Positions 50,640-60,717 of a stretch of 64,000 bases of DNA are shown here, one piece after another (the first letter of the stretch is position 1; every line of letters starts with the position of its first letter). This DNA is from Pseudomonas lurida. GTDB lineage: Bacteria > Pseudomonadota > Gammaproteobacteria > Pseudomonadales > Pseudomonadaceae. The stretch is from NCBI RefSeq assembly GCF_002563895.1, contig NZ_PDJB01000001.1, positions 4,323,501-4,387,500 of the forward strand, given 5' to 3'. The translations under genes and the position numbers were made by a program. The notes under the pieces were generated by a model, which saw only the letters and a list, made by a program, of their open reading frames with translations, made no database searches and had not been told where the DNA came from.

Positions 50640-52457
50640 TCAACGCACTTGTTGCAAGTGCCCATAGAGCTTGGCATACAAGCCGCCATCGGCAATCAGT
50701 TGCTGGTGATCACCGTCCTCCGCAATATGACCACCGTCGAATACTAATACTCGATCGGCCTGCTTAACCGCCGACAGGCGGTGGGCAATGATCAGTGTAG
50801 TACGCCCGCTGAGGAAGCGCGCCAGCGCCTGGTGCAGGTTGTATTCGGTGGCGGCGTCCAGGGCGGAAGTCGCTTCGTCCAGTATCACCACTTTCGGCTC
50901 GGCCAGCACCATGCGCGCAATCGCCAGGCGCTGACGCTGCCCTCCCGAGAATCGTACCCCAGAACGCCCGACCACGCTGTCCAGGCCCATGGGCAATGCC
51001 TTGACGGTAGCATCGAGTTGGGCAATTTCCAGTGCCTGCCAACAGGCCTGGTCACTGCGCTCGCGCCCCATGGTGAGGTTGGCACGAACCGTGTCGTTGA
51101 ACAGCGCAGGATGCTGCAGTACCACAGCGACGTGCTCGCGAATGGTCTCCAGGCCGATTTCCTGCTGGGTTGCCCCGCCAAAGCGGATCGTGCCGGCCTG
51201 AGGCGTGTAGAGCCCGAGCAGCAGTTGCACCAGGGTGCTTTTGCCACCGCCGCTGGCGCCGACGATCGCCACCTTTTCACCGGGGGCGATGGTCAGGTTC
51301 AACTGGTCCAGCACCAAGTCTTCGCCATAGCCGAAATCGAGGCCGCGCACTTCGATGCCAACGGTTTCACGCCCGGTGAACGGGTCTTCGCCGCCGGCAT
51401 ATTGCGGCTCATCGGCACGCGCCAGCAGTTCGTTGATCCGCGTCAGCGCCCCGCCCGCCGCGTAGTACGCGTATTGCAGGTTGAGCAGTTGCTCCACCGG
51501 GCCGATCATGAACCACAGGTAGCTGAACACTGCGAGCATCTGGCCGATGGACAGGTCGGAAAACAGCACCGTCAGCATCGCCGCCGCACGGAAGATGTCG
51601 ATACCGAACTGGAACAGCAAACCGCTGGCGCGGCTGGAGGCGTCGGTTTTCCACTGGGAATGGATCGCGTAGTCCCGCACCTCCTGGGCACGCTGGCCCA
51701 GGCGCCCGAGGAAGAAGCCCTGCCGGTTGCCTGCGCGCACCTCCTGGATGGCGTCCAGGGTTTCAGTCAGCGCCTGGGTAAACCGCGAGGTACTGTCGTT
51801 CTCCAGTTTCTTCAGGTGTTTGACCCGCTTGCCCAACTGCACAGTGGCGTAGATCACCAGCGGGTTGAACAGCAAGATCAGCAGCGCCAGTTGCCAATGC
51901 ATCCACACCAGGATCGCCGAAGTCCCCACCAGCGTGAGCATGGCCACCAGGAAGCGGCTGAGGGTTTCGCCGACGAATTTATCCAGGGTGTCCAGGTCGG
52001 TGACCAGGTGGGTGGTGACGGTGCCACTGCCCAGGCTTTCATATTCACCCAGGGAAATACGCTTGAGCCGTTCGATCAGGCGCACGCGAATGCGGTACAC
52101 GATGTCCTTGGCCAACCGCGCAAACAGTCGCGCCTGCACCACGTTGAACACCAGGGCCCCACACCGCAGGAACAGGGTCACCAACAGCATCAGGCCGATA
52201 TAACCAGCAGCCTTCTGCCAACCCAGGGGCAGCGCCTGGTTCATCACCTTGAGCGCTGCATCGCCACGGCCCAGCAGCACTTCATCGACCAGCAAGGGCA
52301 AGAGCAGAGGGATGGGCACGCTGCACAGGGTCGCCAGCACGGCAACACCATTGGCGATCCACAGGGATTTCTTGTGGCGCAGGGCCAGGCGGCGAATCTC
52401 CGCCCAGGTCAGGCGGTCGACGCGTTTACCGGGTTCTTTGTCAGGCTGATCATGCAC
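50640..52457 (-). CDS. ABC exporter, fused permease and ATPase
   Basis: 605-aa half-transporter of the MsbA/MDR type. The likely start is GTG 52457 (MHDQPDKEPGKRVDRLTWAE...), which overlaps the stop of the DsbA-like gene by 8 bases (GTGCATGA); a longer frame exists but lies inside that gene. Six membrane helices in residues 30-300, then the nucleotide-binding domain: Walker A VGASGGGKST near 390, Q-loop VAVVLQHPALF, signature RFSGGQRQRLAIARM, Walker B VVILDEATSALD and H-loop IIAHRLSAV. It should work as a homodimer. Substrate unknown (lipid or drug). Confidence 0.9.
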   Translation of the reverse strand: MHDQPDKEPGKRVDRLTWAEIRRLALRHKKSLWIANGVAVLATLCSVPIPLLLPLLVDEVLLGRGDAALKVMNQALPLGWQKAAGYIGLMLLVTLFLRCGALVFNVVQARLFARLAKDIVYRIRVRLIERLKRISLGEYESLGSGTVTTHLVTDLDTLDKFVGETLSRFLVAMLTLVGTSAILVWMHWQLALLILLFNPLVIYATVQLGKRVKHLKKLENDSTSRFTQALTETLDAIQEVRAGNRQGFFLGRLGQRAQEVRDYAIHSQWKTDASSRASGLLFQFGIDIFRAAAMLTVLFSDLSIGQMLAVFSYLWFMIGPVEQLLNLQYAYYAAGGALTRINELLARADEPQYAGGEDPFTGRETVGIEVRGLDFGYGEDLVLDQLNLTIAPGEKVAIVGASGGGKSTLVQLLLGLYTPQAGTIRFGGATQQEIGLETIREHVAVVLQHPALFNDTVRANLTMGRERSDQACWQALEIAQLDATVKALPMGLDSVVGRSGVRFSGGQRQRLAIARMVLAEPKVVILDEATSALDAATEYNLHQALARFLSGRTTLIIAHRLSAVKQADRVLVFDGGHIAEDGDHQQLIADGGLYAKLYGHLQQVR

Positions 52458-53085
52458 AGGTTGCTCGCTCCAGCCATCGTCCCAACAAAGGCGACAGCTC
52501 GGACAGCGGCTGATAACCATTGGTCAGCAAGGCCAACTGGCCATTGCGTTCGGCTAGCAGCGTCGGAAAACCGGCGATGCCAAGGTCTTGTACCCAGGTG
52601 AAATCGGCTGCGGTGGCAGCGTGCTGCTCGGCACGGTCAAACGCGCCGGCGAATTCGATACGAGGGATGCCGGCTTGCTCGGCCAGTTCCACCAGCACAC
52701 TGGCCAGGGTCACGTCACGACCCTCGACGTAAAATGCACGCTGGATAAGCCCCAGCAGCGTCCAGGCGCAGTCCGGCGCCAGGCTGCGCGCAGTGACGAT
52801 GGCGCGGCACGCAGGCTCGGTGTCGTAGACAAACCCGTCGGGCAACGCACCTTCACGCTTGAACGGCTGGCCGGTGGCGTCGGTGACCGCCTGCCAGTGC
52901 TCCAGGATATAGCGCCGGGTCGTCGGCTCCAGTGCCGCACCGCTGCCGGTGCGCAAGCCGCCCACCACCAGGTGCAGTTCCACGCCGGCCGCCTGGGCCT
53001 GCTCCACCAACGCCTCGGCCACCGGGGCAAAGCCCCAGCACCAGGAACACATCGGGTCCATTACATAGAGCAGGCGCGCAGACAT
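52450..53085 (-). CDS. DsbA-family (FrnE-like) thioredoxin-fold protein
   Basis: 211 aa with the active site MDPMCSWCWGFAP (CSWC) at residues 10-22, the helical insertion, and the cis-Pro loop GIAGFPTLLAERNGQLALLT near 180. No signal peptide, so it is cytoplasmic and closer to FrnE/HCCA-isomerase-like relatives than to periplasmic DsbA. It ends overlapping the ABC exporter start, so the two are co-expressed; it is 3 bases downstream of trhO. Confidence 0.83.
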   Translation of the reverse strand: MSARLLYVMDPMCSWCWGFAPVAEALVEQAQAAGVELHLVVGGLRTGSGAALEPTTRRYILEHWQAVTDATGQPFKREGALPDGFVYDTEPACRAIVTARSLAPDCAWTLLGLIQRAFYVEGRDVTLASVLVELAEQAGIPRIEFAGAFDRAEQHAATAADFTWVQDLGIAGFPTLLAERNGQLALLTNGYQPLSELSPLLGRWLERATCA

Positions 53086-53088
53086 GGG

Positions 53089-54030
53089 TCAGGCCTCGGA
53101 AGGAGTTTGCTTGTAGTTGAAGCCAATCGGGTGCGGCATATTGCGGGCCTTGGCCAGCTCGATCTGCTTCTGGCGGTCAATCGCGCTGCGACGGGTCTTC
53201 TCCGGCAGCTTATCCCAGCAATGCGGGCAACTGATGCCAGCCACGTAATGCTCGCAGGCGCGGTCTTCCACACTTACAGGGGTGCGGCAGGCATGACATT
53301 GATCGTAGTCGCCTTCGCTCAGGTCGTGGCGCACGGTCACGCGATTATCGAAAACAAAGCAGTCGCCCTGCCACTTGGTTTCTTCCTGGGGCACCTCTTC
53401 GAGGTACTTCAGGATGCCGCCCTTGAGGTGGTAGACCTCATCAAAGCCTTCGCTGAGCATGTAGCTCGAGGCTTTCTCGCAACGAATGCCGCCGGTGCAG
53501 AACATGGCGACCTTCTTGTGCTTGGCTGGGTCGAAGTTGGCTTTGATATAGTCGGGAAATTCGCGAAAACTGGTGGTTTTCGGGTCGATCGCGCCTTCGA
53601 AGGTACCGATCGAGACTTCGTAGTCGTTACGGGTGTCGATCAGCAGCACTTCCGGATCGCTGATCAGCGCGTTCCAGTCCTTCGGGTCAACATAAGTGCC
53701 GACTTTCTTGTTCGGGTCGACGCCTTCGACGCCCAGGGTCACGATCTCTTTCTTGAGCTTGACCTTGGTGCGGTAGAACGGCTGATCGTCGCAATAGGAT
53801 TCTTTGTGGTCGATGTCGACCATGCGTGGGTCGTTCTTCAGCCAGGCCATCAGGCCATCAATGCCTTCGCGGCTGCCGGAAACGGTGCCGTTGATGCCTT
53901 CTTCAGCGATCAGCAAGGTACCTTTGATGCCGTTGTCGACCATCGCCTGCAGCAGTGGCTCGCGCAGGGCGACGTAATCTTCAAGGGTGACGAACTTATA
54001 CAGTGCCGCCACGACAATCGGTTGAGTCAT
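53089..54030 (-). CDS. trhO: tRNA uridine-34 hydroxylase TrhO (rhodanese-type)
   Basis: 313-aa TrhO/YceA protein that hydroxylates U34 of certain tRNAs. N-terminal part [20 protein letters not shown] and [20 protein letters not shown]; rhodanese domain [20 protein letters not shown] with the active Cys in [15 protein letters not shown]; and a C-terminal zinc-type segment [26 protein letters not shown] precedes the ATG. Followed by the DsbA-like gene after 3 bases and preceded by a terminator at 54078-54106. Confidence 0.94.
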   Translation of the reverse strand: MTQPIVVAALYKFVTLEDYVALREPLLQAMVDNGIKGTLLIAEEGINGTVSGSREGIDGLMAWLKNDPRMVDIDHKESYCDDQPFYRTKVKLKKEIVTLGVEGVDPNKKVGTYVDPKDWNALISDPEVLLIDTRNDYEVSIGTFEGAIDPKTTSFREFPDYIKANFDPAKHKKVAMFCTGGIRCEKASSYMLSEGFDEVYHLKGGILKYLEEVPQEETKWQGDCFVFDNRVTVRHDLSEGDYDQCHACRTPVSVEDRACEHYVAGISCPHCWDKLPEKTRRSAIDRQKQIELAKARNMPHPIGFNYKQTPSEA

Positions 54031-54077
54031 GGGTGTTCTCTCCAGGTGGCTACCCTCGTAAGGGGTGAACCGGATGC

Positions 54078-54106
54078 AAAAAAAACGCGCCGACTAAGCG
54101 GCGCGT
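54078..54106 (-). terminator. Rho-independent terminator after bolA
   Basis: On the - strand the stem ACGCGCCG / CGGCGCGT with a 6-base loop is followed by eight T. It ends the DUF2059-bolA transcript before trhO. Confidence 0.9.
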
Positions 54107-54188
54107 TGAGGATTCTAACAAAAAGCCAGCTGCCAGCGGAAAGATTGCTTCAATCTTGCCGTTTACAGCTTGAAGCGTGCGGCGGCTT

Positions 54189-54482
54189 TCAGTGTCCTCC
54201 GGCGCAAGTCGGCGAGGCCGGGGCTGCGTCGATTTTCGCCCACTCTTCAGGCGTGTAGGTATGCAGCGCCAGCGCATGAAACTCGCTCATCAGGTCACCC
54301 AGGGTGGCGTAGACCTTCTGGTGGCGCTTGACGCGGTTGAGCCCCTCGAACTGCGGGCTGACCAGCACGGCCTTGAAATGGGTCTGCAACCCACGGCTGT
54401 GCATATGGCTTTCGTCCAGCACGCTCAAGTGGTCGTTGCCCAGGGCGGCAAGTGCCGTTTCGATACGCTGTTGCATGGTCAT
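54189..54482 (-). CDS. bolA: BolA-family protein
   Basis: 97-aa BolA/IbaG-type protein that pairs with monothiol glutaredoxins in iron-sulfur handling. Conserved: HLSVLDESHMHSRG with the His, HFKAVLVSPQFEGLNRVKRH and QKVYATLGDLM with the invariant His of RVKRHQKVYA, and the end FHALALHTYTPEEW. Starts 6 bases after the DUF2059 stop, so it is the second gene of that unit. Confidence 0.92.
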   Translation of the reverse strand: MTMQQRIETALAALGNDHLSVLDESHMHSRGLQTHFKAVLVSPQFEGLNRVKRHQKVYATLGDLMSEFHALALHTYTPEEWAKIDAAPASPTCAGGH

Positions 54483-54488
54483 TCCTGC

Positions 54489-55007
54489 TTACTTCTTCTT
54501 GGCCGGTGCGGCGGCTTTTGGCGTCAGCTCGTTGGTCATGTCTTCCAACAGCTTGTTCACCACCGGCACGGCGCTTTCCAGCTTGGCCTGGGTCATCTGG
54601 GCCGATTGCTGGGTCAGTTGCGGCATTTTTTCCAGCACTTTCTTGCCCAATGGCGACTGGTAGAAAGCAACCAGGTCCTTGAGTTCGGACTCGCTGAAAT
54701 TGCTGGTGTAGAGCTTGACCATGTCAGGCTTGAGTTTTGGCCAGCCGATGGCCTGGTCCAGGGCGGCGTTGGCCTTGGCCTGGTAGCTGTCCAGTACGGA
54801 CTGCTTGGCGGCAGGCGCCTTGGTCTGTTCGAAACGCTGGGCGAACATTTGCTGCACTTGCATGTACACCGGGGTACCCAGCTTGTCAGCATGGGCCAGG
54901 GTAAGGAAGGCTTCGGCACTGGCGTTGTGGCTGGCGGTATCGGCAAAGACTTGGCCGCTGGCGCAAACCAGAGCAACCGCGGTACAGATGGCACGAAGAC
55001 GAGTCAT
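54489..55007 (-). CDS. DUF2059 periplasmic protein
   Basis: 172 aa. Signal peptide MTRLRAICTAVALVCASGQV with cleavage after VFA (DTASHN). The DUF2059 core is YTSNFSESELKDLVAFYQSP and LGKKVLEKMPQLTQQS. A lysine/alanine tail ends the protein. Helical, exported; role unknown. First gene of the unit with bolA. Confidence 0.85.
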   Translation of the reverse strand: MTRLRAICTAVALVCASGQVFADTASHNASAEAFLTLAHADKLGTPVYMQVQQMFAQRFEQTKAPAAKQSVLDSYQAKANAALDQAIGWPKLKPDMVKLYTSNFSESELKDLVAFYQSPLGKKVLEKMPQLTQQSAQMTQAKLESAVPVVNKLLEDMTNELTPKAAAPAKKK

Positions 55008-55200
55008 CGAGTTTCCTTTTCTAGCAGGCGAGGTAAGACCCCAAGGGCGCCCATTCTGCGCCTAAAAAACGCCATGGCTCAACCCCACCCCTTGTCGGGC
55101 CTGGATTTGCGGCACTCAATCCGATGAAAAGTCTTTTAGGGGAACCCCCAGGGCCCATCACAGCCTAAACTGCGCAAACGAACCTGAAGGAGTGTGCCCG

Positions 55201-56579
<1,379 letters not shown>

Positions 56580-56583
<4 letters not shown>

Positions 56584-57536
56584 GGCGCCATGCGTAACCG
56601 CCGGGCCTTCAGCCCGGCGAGCAACGACGGCGCCAGCGCCACGGTCGCCGAGCCCAGCACCACCACCAACGCCCCGGTATACCCCAGGGCGTTGATGTCT
56701 TCGGCCTGTACATACGCCGGCCATAGCCACGCCGCCAAAGCCACCGCCACAAAAGTCACCAGAGGCGTGAGCGACAGCGTCGCACTGACCCGCGAGGCTT
56801 CCCAGTGGGCGAGCGCTTCGGCAAAGGCGCCGTAGGCCACTAGCGTATTCATGCAGCACGCCAGCAACAGCCAGCCTTGCAGCGGGCTCAGGTCCAGTGC
56901 TTCCAGGGGATGTGCCCAGGGCGTAAGCAGCGCGGCGCACGACAGGTAGATCACCATCATCACTTGCAGCGAATTCCACACCGTCAGCAATTGCTTCTGG
57001 CCTAGCGCGTAGAACACCCAAATAGTGGTGGCGAGCAGGATGGTCAGCACGCCTGCGGTGTAGGCGCCGAGCGAGGTGAGCATTTCGTCCAGGCGCTGGT
57101 TGAAGAACAGGCCAAACCCGATGATCAATACCACCAGGCCCAAGCCCTGGCCCAGGCTGAAGCGCTCCTTGAACACGAACACACTGGCGATCATCAAGAA
57201 GATCGGCCCCATCTGCACCACCAACTGCGCAGTGCCGGGGCTGAGCATTTTCAGGCCCACCAGGTACAACACGTAATTGCCCACCAGGCCGCACACCGCC
57301 ATCCCCACCAGCCACCCACCCTTGGGGCCCAGCACTTTGCGGCTGGGCAAGCGCCTGGTGAGCGCCAAGTAGATGAACAGGCAACCGCCGGCCACCGTCA
57401 GGCGAAACCAGGTGACGGTGATCGGGTCCATCACCTGCAGCACCTGCTTGAGTTTGATCGGCAGAATACCCCAGAGAAACGCGGTCAGCAGGGTCAGGAG
57501 AAAGCCGTAGACCCAGCGGCCGGAAGAGATGTGCAT
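56580..57536 (-). CDS. EamA-family (DMT) transporter
   Basis: 318 aa from ATG 57536 ([20 protein letters not shown]...). About ten hydrophobic helices arranged as two EamA repeats ([20 protein letters not shown] and [20 protein letters not shown]). The second half has [18 protein letters not shown]. Inner-membrane metabolite exporter of unknown substrate. Convergent with fumC, upstream of the REPIN. Confidence 0.88.
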
Positions 57537-57614
57537 GAGTGCCCCAGAAGCCAGAGGAAGTGGAACCGGCATTCTAGGGGCAAGCGAATGGATTGGGCTA
57601 TGACGCGGTTCAAA

Positions 57615-57703
57615 TGTGGGAGCGGGCTTGCTCGCGAATGCGGCGTGTCAGTATCGGATGTGCTGACTGATACACCGTATTCGCGAGCAAGCCCGCTCCC
57701 ACA
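57615..57703. repeat. REPIN (paired REP sequences)
   Basis: Two inverted arms of about 28 bp, GTGGGAGCGGGCTTGCTCGC at the left and its complement at the right, with one mismatch over the arm, separated by about 31 bases that can themselves fold. This is the repeat type common between genes in P. fluorescens-group genomes, moved by a RAYT transposase that is not in this window. It sits between the DMT transporter and thiolase genes. Confidence 0.93.
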
Positions 57704-57731
57704 CTTTCTGATCCGGTTTCTTCAGTGAGAT

Positions 57732-58916
57732 TTACCGCACAGCTTCGAAAAGCCCCGTGGCGCCCATGCCGCCGCCCACGCACATGGTGACGATGCCATA
57801 GCGCAGATTGCGCCGCTGCAACTCACGCACCAGGTGCCCCACCTGCCTCGAACCGGTCATGCCAAAGGGATGCCCAATGGAGATCGAACCGCCGTTGACG
57901 TTGTATTTGGCATTGTCGATTTCCAAGCGATTGCGCGCATACAGGCACTGGGAGGCGAACGCCTCGTTGAGCTCCCACAGGTCAATGTCTGCCACCTGCA
58001 AGCCCTTGGCCTTGAGCAGCTTGGGCACCGAAAATACCGGGCCAATGCCCATCTCGTCGGGCTCGCAGCCGGCCACGGTAAACCCGCGGAAAAACGCCTT
58101 GGGCTTGAGGCCCAGTGCCAGGGCTTTTTCCAGGCTCATCACCAGGGTCATCGAGGCACCGTCGGAGAGCTGTGAGGAGTTACCTGCCGTCACCGAACCG
58201 TCTTCGGCGAACACGGGTTTCAAGCCTTGCAGACTGGCCAGGGTGGTGTCCGGGCGATTGCAGTCATCACGGTCGACCACGCCTTCGAGCACCTGCACCT
58301 CACCCGTGTGCTTGTCCTCGACCTTGTAAGTGACGCTCATCGGCACGATTTCATCGTTGAACAAACCGTCGGCCTGGGCCTGGGCGGTGCGCTGCTGGCT
58401 TTGCAGGGCATACAGGTCCTGCTCTTGGCGGCTGACGTTGTAGCGACGCGCAACGATCTCGGCGGTCTGGCCCATGGGGAAGTAGATGCCCGGCACCTGC
58501 TCTCTGAGCAACGGGTTGATCAGGTTGTCGGTGTTGACGCTTTTGAGGGTCAGGCTGATGGATTCGACGCCGCCGGCGACGATGATGTCGCTGCACCCCG
58601 AGGCAATCTGGTTGGCGGCGATGGCAATCGCCTGCAAGCCCGAAGAGCAGAAACGGTTGAGGGTCATACCCGCGGTGCCAGTGCCTAATTGGGAGAGCAC
58701 CGCCACGTTGCGGCCGATGTTGTAGCCCTGGGCACCTTCGTTGGAGCCGGCGCCGACGATGCAATCTTCCACCGTGGCCGGGTCAATGCCATTGCGGGTG
58801 AGCAGCGCATTGACGCAATGAGCGGCCATGTCATCCGGACGGGTCTGGTTGAACTTGCCGCGAAAGGATTTGGCCAGGCCGGTTCGCACGCTGTCGACGA
58901 TCACTACTTCACGCAT
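57732..58916 (-). CDS. Acetyl-CoA C-acyltransferase (thiolase)
   Basis: 394-aa degradative-type thiolase. Begins MREVVIVDSVRTGLAKSFRG; nucleophilic Cys in NRFCSSGLQAIAIAANQIAS near residue 90; His in SISIGHPFGMTGSR near 350 and the second Cys in TMCVGGGMGATGLFE near 380. All catalytic residues are present. It cleaves 3-ketoacyl-CoA in beta-oxidation or acts in a related degradative path; the FadB-type partner gene is not adjacent. Confidence 0.93.
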   Translation of the reverse strand: MREVVIVDSVRTGLAKSFRGKFNQTRPDDMAAHCVNALLTRNGIDPATVEDCIVGAGSNEGAQGYNIGRNVAVLSQLGTGTAGMTLNRFCSSGLQAIAIAANQIASGCSDIIVAGGVESISLTLKSVNTDNLINPLLREQVPGIYFPMGQTAEIVARRYNVSRQEQDLYALQSQQRTAQAQADGLFNDEIVPMSVTYKVEDKHTGEVQVLEGVVDRDDCNRPDTTLASLQGLKPVFAEDGSVTAGNSSQLSDGASMTLVMSLEKALALGLKPKAFFRGFTVAGCEPDEMGIGPVFSVPKLLKAKGLQVADIDLWELNEAFASQCLYARNRLEIDNAKYNVNGGSISIGHPFGMTGSRQVGHLVRELQRRNLRYGIVTMCVGGGMGATGLFEAVR

Positions 58917-59061
58917 GGGCTACCTCGATCTTGTGGTTGTTGGATCGAGCATAGATCCAGCCCTGCGCAACCGCGACGATCATTCACCCGGCGTATACAA
59001 AAGCATGGCCAGCGTGCTCTGCCTGCGGTGAGCAGGCTTGTTCACCAGAACAAGCCAGGCG

Positions 59062-60576
59062 CTATTTCTTTTTCTTTTTGTCGTGCTTGTCGGACTTGGC
59101 GAACGCCTCTTCCAGCGCCAGGTTGATGGTGCGCAACACCTTGACCCGCGCCCAGCGCTTGTCGTTGGCTTCCACCAAGGTCCAGGGTGCGACTTCGGTG
59201 CTGGTGCGGTCGACCATATCGCCCACGGCAGCCCGGTAGTCGTCCCATTTTTCGCGGTTGCGCCAGTCGTCTTCGGTGATCTTGAAGCGCTTGAACGGAA
59301 TCTCTTCGCGGGCCTGGAAGCGTTCCAACTGGGTCTGTTTGTCGATGGCCAGCCAGAACTTGACCACGATCACGCCCGCGTCGCGCAGTTGCTCTTCGAA
59401 GTCATTGATCTCGCCATAGGCACGCATCCAGTCCGCCGTGGTGCAGAAGCCCTCGATGCGCTCCACCAGCACGCGGCCATACCAGGAGCGATCAAACACG
59501 GTGAATTTGCCGCGCGCCGGGATTTTCTGCCAGAAGCGCCAGAGGTAAGGCTGCGCACGCTCGTCTTCGGTGGGCGCCGCGATCGGCACGATATGGTACT
59601 GACGCGGGTCAAGGGCCGCAGCCAACCGCCGGATAGCACCGCCTTTGCCCGCCGCATCGTTGCCTTCAAATACCGTCACCAGGGCGTGCTTGCGCATGCG
59701 TTTGTCGCGCATCAAGCCGGAAAACCGCGCCTGCTCGGTGATCAGTTGTTCTTCGTAATCGTCCTTGTCCAGGCGCAGCGTCATGTCGAGGCTGTTGAGC
59801 AGGCTCATCTGGTCGACCGCAGAGGGCAACGGCGCCGGGTTCATGCCACTGGCCTTGCCCTTGCGCAGTTCCAGGGCATTTTGCAGGCCTTCGAGCAGGA
59901 TCTTGCCCACGGTGAGGCTGCGATAGTTGCTGTCGACACCCTCGATCACATGCCACGGTGCGTAGTCACGGCTGGTGCGCCGTAGAACGCGTTCGCCAAA
60001 GTGCACGAACTTGTCGTAGGTCTGGGACTGCTGCCAGTCCAGCGGGCTGATGCGCCAGCTGTGCAGCGGGTCATCGGCCAATGCCTTGAGCCGCGCTTTC
60101 ATCTGCTTCTTGGACAGGTGGAACCAGAACTTGAAGATCAGTGCGCCTTCGTCGCAAAGCATTTTTTCCAGGCGTTCGGCGCCGGCGATGGCCTGGTCCA
60201 GACGGGCGTCCTTAATCTGCCCATGCACGCGGCCTTGCAGCATCTGGCTGTACCAGTTACCGAAAAAGATGCCCATGCGCCCTTTGGCCGGCAGTTGGCG
60301 CCAGTAGCGCCAGGCCGGTGGTCGCGCCAGTTCTTCGTCGGTCTGCTGGTCGAAGGTGCGCACTTCGATCAGGCGCGGGTCCATCCATTCATTCAGCAGC
60401 TTGACGGTCTCGCCCTTGCCGGCGCCTTCGATGCCGTTGATGAGGATGATCACCGGGAAGCGCTTTTGCTGTTGCAGTTCGTACTGCACTTCCAGCAGGG
60501 CTTCACGCAGGGCGGGCACTTCGGCTTCGAAGGTGTCTTTGTCGATGGCGTGACCGATTTCGGCGGATTCGAACAT
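59062..60576 (-). CDS. pap: Polyphosphate:AMP phosphotransferase (two-domain PPK2)
   Basis: 504 aa from ATG 60576 with GGAG 7 bases upstream; longer in-frame starts lack a site. Two fused PPK2 domains, each with a Walker A: GIEGAGKGETVKLL near residue 50 and FEGNDAAGKGGAIRRL near 300. Further motifs: PAWRYWRQLPAKGRMGIFFG, WYSQML and its second-domain counterpart FDRSWYGRVLVER. Two-domain PPK2 of this size are class II, phosphorylating AMP to ADP with polyphosphate. Lys-rich tail. Confidence 0.9.
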   Translation of the reverse strand: MFESAEIGHAIDKDTFEAEVPALREALLEVQYELQQQKRFPVIILINGIEGAGKGETVKLLNEWMDPRLIEVRTFDQQTDEELARPPAWRYWRQLPAKGRMGIFFGNWYSQMLQGRVHGQIKDARLDQAIAGAERLEKMLCDEGALIFKFWFHLSKKQMKARLKALADDPLHSWRISPLDWQQSQTYDKFVHFGERVLRRTSRDYAPWHVIEGVDSNYRSLTVGKILLEGLQNALELRKGKASGMNPAPLPSAVDQMSLLNSLDMTLRLDKDDYEEQLITEQARFSGLMRDKRMRKHALVTVFEGNDAAGKGGAIRRLAAALDPRQYHIVPIAAPTEDERAQPYLWRFWQKIPARGKFTVFDRSWYGRVLVERIEGFCTTADWMRAYGEINDFEEQLRDAGVIVVKFWLAIDKQTQLERFQAREEIPFKRFKITEDDWRNREKWDDYRAAVGDMVDRTSTEVAPWTLVEANDKRWARVKVLRTINLALEEAFAKSDKHDKKKKK

Positions 60577-60717
60577 GGGCAGCTCCGTTTCAAGATGGAT
60601 CAAGACTAGCGGATTGGGCAACGCCGTGCGGGAGGAAATTCCACCGCCGCTTGCCATGGGTCAATTCAAAGCCTGTTGATCGGCTAGAATGGCGGCCTTG
60701 TCTTTACCGAGCCGCCC

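Noticed and set aside
48788..54258. Very long + strand open frames (48788-50767, 50781-52601, 52588-54258)
   Set aside because: They are antisense to the GGDEF-EAL, ABC exporter and trhO genes in GC-rich DNA, where the strand opposite real genes stays open by codon bias. Their translations are rich in His, Gln, Arg and Gly without any motif.
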